From Clostridium sp. (GTDB taxonomy: Bacteria > Bacillota > Clostridia > Clostridiales > Clostridiaceae), in contig JAAZGI010000435.1 of NCBI GenBank assembly GCA_012511315.1, positions 1 through 10,649 of the forward strand: a stretch of DNA of 10,649 nt, written 5' to 3'. Each line of letters starts with the position of its first letter. The first letter of the stretch is position 1. The position numbers were made by a program, and so were the translations under genes. The notes under the pieces were generated by a model that saw only the letters and a program-made list of their open reading frames with translations, did no database searches and had not been told where the DNA came from. Shown one piece after another: positions 6,786-10,649 of this stretch.

Positions 6786-7898
6786 TTACTCAGCGATGAA
6801 TGTGTCGTATTCATCCATGGATATAGGTACTGTTATTTCACCGGCGATTATTTTATTTTCTATTTCTTTGGTTTGGTCTAAAATATCTTGAGGAACATGC
6901 TTGGAAGAAGACTCGGCAATTCCAACGCCGCCTTCTTTCAGTCCATAATATACCGTTGTTCCACCCAGTTTCTCACCATCTAAGATCCGTTTGGATAGGT
7001 CGCGAATGGCAACATTAACATTTTTTAAAGACGATGTCATCACATTATCCGGTGCCAATTCATTTTGATCTAAGTCAACGCCAATGGCAAATTTGCCCAT
7101 ATCTTTCGCTGCTTCGATAACTCCTTTTCCGGCATCTCCAGCTGCATGGAAGACAATGTCAGCTCCATCGGAGAACATCTTGTTGGCTGTAGCCTTACTC
7201 TTAGCAGTATCGTTAAAGGATTCAATGGTAACTGCATCAACCTTAACTTCTTTGCCCTGTTCTTTTGCACCATGGTGAACACCTGCCATGTAGCCATATT
7301 GGAAACGATCCATGGTTGGTCCACCCATTCCAAGGACAAAGCCAACATGATCGGTTTCTGTCATATAAGATGCAATATAACCTACTAGGAATGAAGATTC
7401 TTCAGCCTTAAACATTACCGATGTAACGTTTGGAAGCTCACCGTCTTCAAAGCTATCATCAATTAAACCGATTAACTGCTCTGGATTATCTAAGGCAGCT
7501 TCTTCAACAGCTCCCTTCATAAGGAATCCAATGGCCCAAATTAAGTCGTTGCCTTCATCGGTTTTAAGCGACAAGTTTGGAGCATAATCTGCGTCCTTGG
7601 CTGATTCAACGAAGGAAACTTCATAGCCCTCTGCTTTTAGCTCTTCCATTCCGTTCCAAGCACTTTCATTAAAGGAGTTATCATTTACTCCGCCGAGGTC
7701 GGTTACCATGGCTATTTTGCCACCTTGGCTTGTTCCTGTTGTGTCAGTACTTTCTGTATCAGTGCTGGTCGTGCCCGCCGTTGTGGTTGTTTCACCTGCT
7801 GAAGTCCCGGCTGCTGTGTTGCTAGCAGGTGCTGAGCAACCTGCAAGGATTCCTACGCTTAAGAATAAGCTAGCAATAATTTTAGATGCGTTTTTCAT
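6786..7898 (-). CDS. bmpA: BMP-family nucleoside-binding lipoprotein
   Basis: A 370-residue membrane-anchored substrate-binding protein of the Bmp/TmpC/Med family (YufN/NupN-like), capturing nucleosides for YufOPQ. The signal peptide ends in lipobox LAGC with the lipidated Cys at 21. It is followed by a Thr/Ser/Gly-rich linker (about 25-58) that tethers the domain. The binding domain starts at KIAMVTDLGGVNDNSFN (61-77), the family's ligand-binding opening. It continues with LGMGGPTMDRFQYGYMAG (189-206), VFHAAGDAGKGVIEAA (249-264) and AIGVDLDQ (271-278), the segments that line the nucleoside pocket in the family. Start ATG 7896-7898, with GAGGGAG (7907-7913) 8 bases upstream. It is first in the transporter operon, 174 bases after cdd. 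Nucleoside rather than sugar specificity is inferred from the family and from the neighbouring cdd and udp. Confidence 0.93.
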   Translation of the reverse strand: MKNASKIIASLFLSVGILAGCSAPASNTAAGTSAGETTTTAGTTSTDTESTDTTGTSQGGKIAMVTDLGGVNDNSFNESAWNGMEELKAEGYEVSFVESAKDADYAPNLSLKTDEGNDLIWAIGFLMKGAVEEAALDNPEQLIGLIDDSFEDGELPNVTSVMFKAEESSFLVGYIASYMTETDHVGFVLGMGGPTMDRFQYGYMAGVHHGAKEQGKEVKVDAVTIESFNDTAKSKATANKMFSDGADIVFHAAGDAGKGVIEAAKDMGKFAIGVDLDQNELAPDNVMTSSLKNVNVAIRDLSKRILDGEKLGGTTVYYGLKEGGVGIAESSSKHVPQDILDQTKEIENKIIAGEITVPISMDEYDTFIAE

Positions 7899-7913
7899 TA
7901 AGATTTCTCCCTC

Positions 7914-8013
7914 AAAGTAAATTTTTATATTTTTTTCTTTTTTGTTTCTTTTCTTTTTTCTAACTCTTGTATCTTCTAAAATCTCGATTTTTCTTTTTTC
8001 ATCTTATCTTTTT
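7914..8013 (-). promoter_or_regulatory. Polypurine 5' leader of bmpA
   Basis: About 100 bases that on the minus strand are almost entirely A and G (repeats of GAAAAAAGAAAAG type), between the candidate promoter and the bmpA ribosome site. It would form an unstructured leader RNA. A tiny ATG frame (MKKEKSRF, stop) lies within it without a good ribosome site. No riboswitch or attenuator hairpin is visible. Confidence 0.3.
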
Positions 8014-8015
8014 CC

Positions 8016-8043
8016 ACTTATCATGATTCACTTATTATGATTC
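8016..8043 (-). repeat. Tandem 14-base repeat, possible operator for bmpA
   Basis: Two adjacent copies, ACTTATCATGATTC (8016-8029) and ACTTATTATGATTC (8030-8043), differing at one base. The first contains the palindrome ATCATGAT. The copies overlap and flank the candidate -10 box of bmpA, which is where a repressor would bind. The regulator is not in the window. Confidence 0.5.
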
Positions 8044-8062
8044 ATTGAAGCTTTTGTGTCTT
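8034..8062 (-). promoter_or_regulatory. Candidate sigma-A promoter for bmpA operon
   Basis: On the minus strand AAGACA (8057-8062) and CATAAT (8034-8039) are separated by 17 bases. The -10 matches 5 of 6 consensus bases and the -35 matches 4 of 6. Transcription would start near 8026, about 130 bases before the bmpA ATG. This rests on consensus matching alone in AT-rich DNA. Confidence 0.35.
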
Positions 8063-8072
8063 CTCAATCCTC

Positions 8073-8495
8073 TTAAAGGTCTTCTGGACCAAAGGAATGA
8101 GGCAATAGCTCTGACAAGGGATGGATTCTAAAATCCTCTGGAGTTCGAGCCACAATAACATCCATATCATCCGTTGAAAACTCATTCAAAAACTGCCGAC
8201 AGATTCCACAAGGATAAGCAAATCCTTTTTCCTCATCGGTAGCATTCAAAGGGTATCCCGTAATCACGACAGCTGTAAATTCTCGTTCTCCCTCAGAAAT
8301 GGCTTTCACCGCTGCACTACGCTCAGCGCAAATTCCGGCACCATAGGATGCGTTCTCCACATTGGTTCCGGTGAATATTTTACCACTCTTGGTTAAAAGA
8401 GCTGCACCAACTTGAAAATTGGAGTAAGGCGAATAACTAAAATCTCGAGCTTTAAAAGCAGCTTGTATCAATTCTTCTTGTAATTCTTTGTTCAA
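8073..8495 (-). CDS. cdd: Cytidine deaminase
   Basis: A 140-residue zinc enzyme that deaminates cytidine and deoxycytidine to uridine and deoxyuridine, feeding Udp. It has the short homotetrameric Cdd form: YSPYSNFQVGAAL (21-33), substrate-binding TNVENASYG (44-52), catalytic C56-A-E58 and the zinc pair PC96GIC99. Together these give three zinc Cys and the proton-shuttle Glu. The start codon is TTG (8493-8495), supported by AAAAGGA (8505-8511) 9 bases upstream; the ATG inside that site is followed at once by TGA. It lies 112 bases after yjjW and 174 before bmpA. No terminator follows it, so partial read-through into bmpA is possible. Confidence 0.95.
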   Translation of the reverse strand: MNKELQEELIQAAFKARDFSYSPYSNFQVGAALLTKSGKIFTGTNVENASYGAGICAERSAAVKAISEGEREFTAVVITGYPLNATDEEKGFAYPCGICRQFLNEFSTDDMDVIVARTPEDFRIHPLSELLPHSFGPEDL

Positions 8496-8607
8496 TATCT
8501 CACATCCTTTTATAAACGAATTTCTAGATCTTTTTATTTATAATGAATTTTTTAAAAAATTGAGCTTGATTTACGATTTGCCGCTAACTTTAGGTTTTCC
8601 AAGGATG
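8496..8607 (-). promoter_or_regulatory. AT-rich spacer between yjjW and cdd
   Basis: 112 bases with no gene and no GC-rich terminator. The perfect 16-base palindrome AATTTTTTAAAAAATT lies at 8546-8561, and TATAAA-like boxes follow it on the minus strand. A cdd promoter may be here, but I cannot pair a -35 with a -10 at normal spacing. Confidence 0.3.
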
Positions 8608-9525
8608 TTATTTGATGGTAATATCCTGGTAACCAAGCTTTTTGGCATAAGCCTCATACTGCGCCATGCTCTCTAAACTAGGTGATTCATGGGTTTTCAT
8701 TTTCCCGCGAACACCATTTTGACGAAATATAATGAGCTTAATGGGAATTCTTTGGTAGTGATTGGGAATCACTTCGGTCACCCCTTGAAGGGCATCTGTT
8801 ACATCCACCCATTCTTCTGCACAGACTAAACGGATCTCAGCCAATTTATTTTGTTCGGCTAGGAATTGAAGATTTTTCTTTAACCCGTCCCCTTTTTCTA
8901 CCCTAGTTAGTTTTTTAAACACCTCCGGTGACCAGGCCTTAAGATCTAACATGACACCGCTGGTCACTTCCATTAGTTCTGGATAAAGGCCTAAGTCGAT
9001 GGCTCCATTGGCGTCCATCAAGGTTGTTAAATTCTTCTCTCTAGCCAAGCGAAAGAGCTGGGTCAAGAATAAGGGATAGATGGAACATTCGCCTCCGGAA
9101 ACGGAAATCCCGCGTATAAAGGGTCGGTTTTTCTCAATCCGTTCCATGACCTCCGATGCATCCATGTAAATCACTTTTGGCGAGGCAAAATAGGGGCAGA
9201 TTTTAATGCATTGATCGCAGTCAATGCAAATCTCTTGGTTCCAGCGAACTTTGCCATTGGACATGGTAAGAGCTCCTGTTGGACAGCCCGGCACGCAAAT
9301 GCCACAGTGCACACAGAGGTTTTGCGTTTCTGGATTATGACAATACTCACAGGCTAGATTACAACCTTGAACAAAGATTGCCGAACGTGCACCAGGTCCA
9401 TCCACCGTGGATAAGGGGATAATTTTATTGATGGGTACTTTTTCTAGGTTGCGGGCTGTCTTATAATCAATGGTCAACAGCTGCGACCCTTTACTTCCAT
9501 TCTCTTTTATTTGATGTTCTGCCAT
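8608..9525 (-). CDS. yjjW: YjjW-family glycyl radical enzyme activase (radical SAM)
   Basis: A 305-residue radical SAM enzyme that should use S-adenosylmethionine and a [4Fe-4S] cluster to place the glycyl radical on YjjI. The radical SAM cluster motif is C55xxxC59xxC62 (QGCNLACEYCHNP), preceded by STVDGPGARS (39-48), typical of glycyl radical activases. Two inserted ferredoxin-type clusters follow: C71xxC74xxC77xxxC81 and C100xxC103xxC106xxxC110. The SAM-binding SGGE is at 143-146, and DANGAI and MLDLKAW near 171-198 complete the barrel. This arrangement, and segments such as LKAW and KLAEIRL, resemble E. coli YjjW. Its ATG overlaps the yjjI stop by one base (TAATG), so the two are co-translated. 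The first ~30 residues are longer than in E. coli YjjW, so a later start is possible, but the coupling favours this one. Confidence 0.92.
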   Translation of the reverse strand: MAEHQIKENGSKGSQLLTIDYKTARNLEKVPINKIIPLSTVDGPGARSAIFVQGCNLACEYCHNPETQNLCVHCGICVPGCPTGALTMSNGKVRWNQEICIDCDQCIKICPYFASPKVIYMDASEVMERIEKNRPFIRGISVSGGECSIYPLFLTQLFRLAREKNLTTLMDANGAIDLGLYPELMEVTSGVMLDLKAWSPEVFKKLTRVEKGDGLKKNLQFLAEQNKLAEIRLVCAEEWVDVTDALQGVTEVIPNHYQRIPIKLIIFRQNGVRGKMKTHESPSLESMAQYEAYAKKLGYQDITIK

Positions 9526-10649
9526 TAGTCTGCCAAACGAACCTTTCGTTCGGCCAATTTATTGTCATCGTAGTTTGGTGCTCCTAAGTGAGTGGTATTC
9601 TGCAGCACCACTTCATCTTGTTTAAACTTTTCCATTTCGCTGCGTTTCACCAAGTATCCGGTAATCCGAACTAAATCCGTATCTGCAGAATAGAAGGATA
9701 GATAATGGACTCCGCTTCGAAAGGCACCTTTCACAACATCTAATAAAGAATCTTGATTGGTATCAACATGGCTGGCAATGGGGAAGATATCACCCACACC
9801 AGCTGGAAAATATTTATGGTAGCGAGCAGAATGGAGAAGATGGTCCACAAAACTTTCAGGTTCTCCACCCACCGGTATGCGAACACCCGATGTGACTCCA
9901 ATATCACTATCTAGTCCGACTTGGGCATGAAGAACGAATTTGCCTCCAGATACTGGAGAATAGGGTGCTTCCAATTCGTCGACTAAGGCCGTGATGTGGT
10001 CTAAAATCTTTTCGCCTAAAACATTGGCTTCCTCATCCTTGCCATAAACAAGACCTTTATCTTGAAGCAAGACATTAACTCCTTCAGCTAACCCAGTGAC
10101 TCCAAACATGCCGACAAAACGATCCTTGCTTAAAAGCCCTTCTTTTACCAAGAAATTACTTTCAAAGAAGCCAGATTTTTCCACAATGAATTTGATGCGT
10201 TGGCTCATATAATCGCCAATTAAGGAGACGACTTCTGGCAATAATTCATCCATGAATTCATCAAGACTGGTCGCTAGCTCAGCCAGTTTCGTTAAAGTCA
10301 ATCTGGTTAAAGTATAAGCACCGCCCTGAACTGGTAGGATATTGTAACAACTGGAAATCCCATATTCCTCGGAGTAGACATCTTTGTTGGCCTGATGATT
10401 ACAAATGGCTGGATTAGAGCAGACCAAAGAACATTCAATGGCTTTTTTCATAAATTCATCCGGCGTAATGGTGGGATCATATTTAATGGTAAAGTTCGGA
10501 ACCGTATTCTGTAGCCCTTTTTCGGCTTCCATGATGAGATAGCCGGCTCGGGTTTCTTCGGGACCGATATTGGCGTGGCAAAAGGAGTCCGTAATGGTAC
10601 GATCAAGGTAATTAAAGAACAGACGAAGTTTTTTAATGACTTCCTCATC
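9525..10649 (-). CDS. yjjI: YjjI-family glycyl radical enzyme (N-terminus beyond window)
   Basis: 374 residues are visible; the frame is open to the right edge, so the gene is 5'-truncated by the window (E. coli YjjI is about 516 residues). An ATG at 10532 is internal: the 39 codons before it are open and protein-like (IGPEETRAGYLI). The C-terminal glycyl-radical loop is DLVRITGYLVKR, with the radical Gly codon at 9657-9659; it resembles the RVxGY loop of anaerobic ribonucleotide reductase. The likely thiyl-radical Cys is in EEYGISSCYNILP (codon 10347-10349), with a Cys cluster (CSLVCSNPAIC) just before it. The reaction is not known to me; the family is related to NrdD and pyruvate formate-lyase in fold. 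The activase yjjW follows immediately, and salvage genes cdd, bmpA-yufOPQ and udp lie downstream. The enzyme must work anaerobically because oxygen cleaves glycyl radical proteins. Confidence 0.88.
   Translation of the reverse strand, partial: DEEVIKKLRLFFNYLDRTITDSFCHANIGPEETRAGYLIMEAEKGLQNTVPNFTIKYDPTITPDEFMKKAIECSLVCSNPAICNHQANKDVYSEEYGISSCYNILPVQGGAYTLTRLTLTKLAELATSLDEFMDELLPEVVSLIGDYMSQRIKFIVEKSGFFESNFLVKEGLLSKDRFVGMFGVTGLAEGVNVLLQDKGLVYGKDEEANVLGEKILDHITALVDELEAPYSPVSGGKFVLHAQVGLDSDIGVTSGVRIPVGGEPESFVDHLLHSARYHKYFPAGVGDIFPIASHVDTNQDSLLDVVKGAFRSGVHYLSFYSADTDLVRITGYLVKRSEMEKFKQDEVVLQNTTHLGAPNYDDNKLAERKVRLAD

Noticed and set aside
7070..7348. Minus-strand 92-codon frame inside bmpA
   Set aside because: It is fully contained in bmpA in another frame, with no family features or ribosome site.

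Overview
The window looks like chromosomal DNA from an anaerobic, low-to-moderate GC Gram-positive bacterium of the Clostridia. The reasons are strong purine-rich ribosome binding sites, TTG start codons, a Bmp-type lipoprotein transporter, two anaerobic radical enzymes and a homologue of the proline-reductase electron-transfer protein PrdC. I cannot name the genus. Every gene I can support is on the minus strand, so transcription runs from high to low coordinates.

In order of transcription, the first pair is yjjI (glycyl radical enzyme, cut by the right edge) and yjjW (its radical SAM activase), joined by a one-base TAATG overlap. Next come cdd (cytidine deaminase, TTG start), a 160-base AT-rich control region, and a nucleoside ABC transporter: bmpA (binding lipoprotein), an intrinsic terminator/attenuator, then yufO, yufP and yufQ with overlapping ends. 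yufQ carries an in-frame TAA that splits it into 130 and about 176 codons. After 81 bases comes udp (uridine phosphorylase), which ends at a strong terminator hairpin. Exactly after that terminator's T-run lies the first ~95 bases of a group IIC intron, with the rest missing. About 580 gene-free bases follow, then a stand-alone prdC-like gene, and a purine-rich tail to the left edge.

Read as a pathway, the Bmp/Yuf transporter would import nucleosides. Cdd converts cytidine to uridine, and Udp splits uridine to uracil and ribose-1-phosphate. YjjI/YjjW has no assigned reaction that I know of, but E. coli also keeps yjjW-yjjI beside nucleoside catabolism genes (deoCABD). Finding the pair beside nucleoside salvage genes in a distant phylum supports a role for this radical enzyme in nucleoside or pentose-phosphate metabolism. 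The prdC-like gene looks like a separate transcription unit tied to reductive (Stickland-type) electron flow.

The points most worth checking are the 3'-truncated group IIC intron at the udp terminator, the nonsense codon in yufQ, the YjjI/nucleoside link, and a tandem 14-base repeat overlapping a candidate bmpA promoter.
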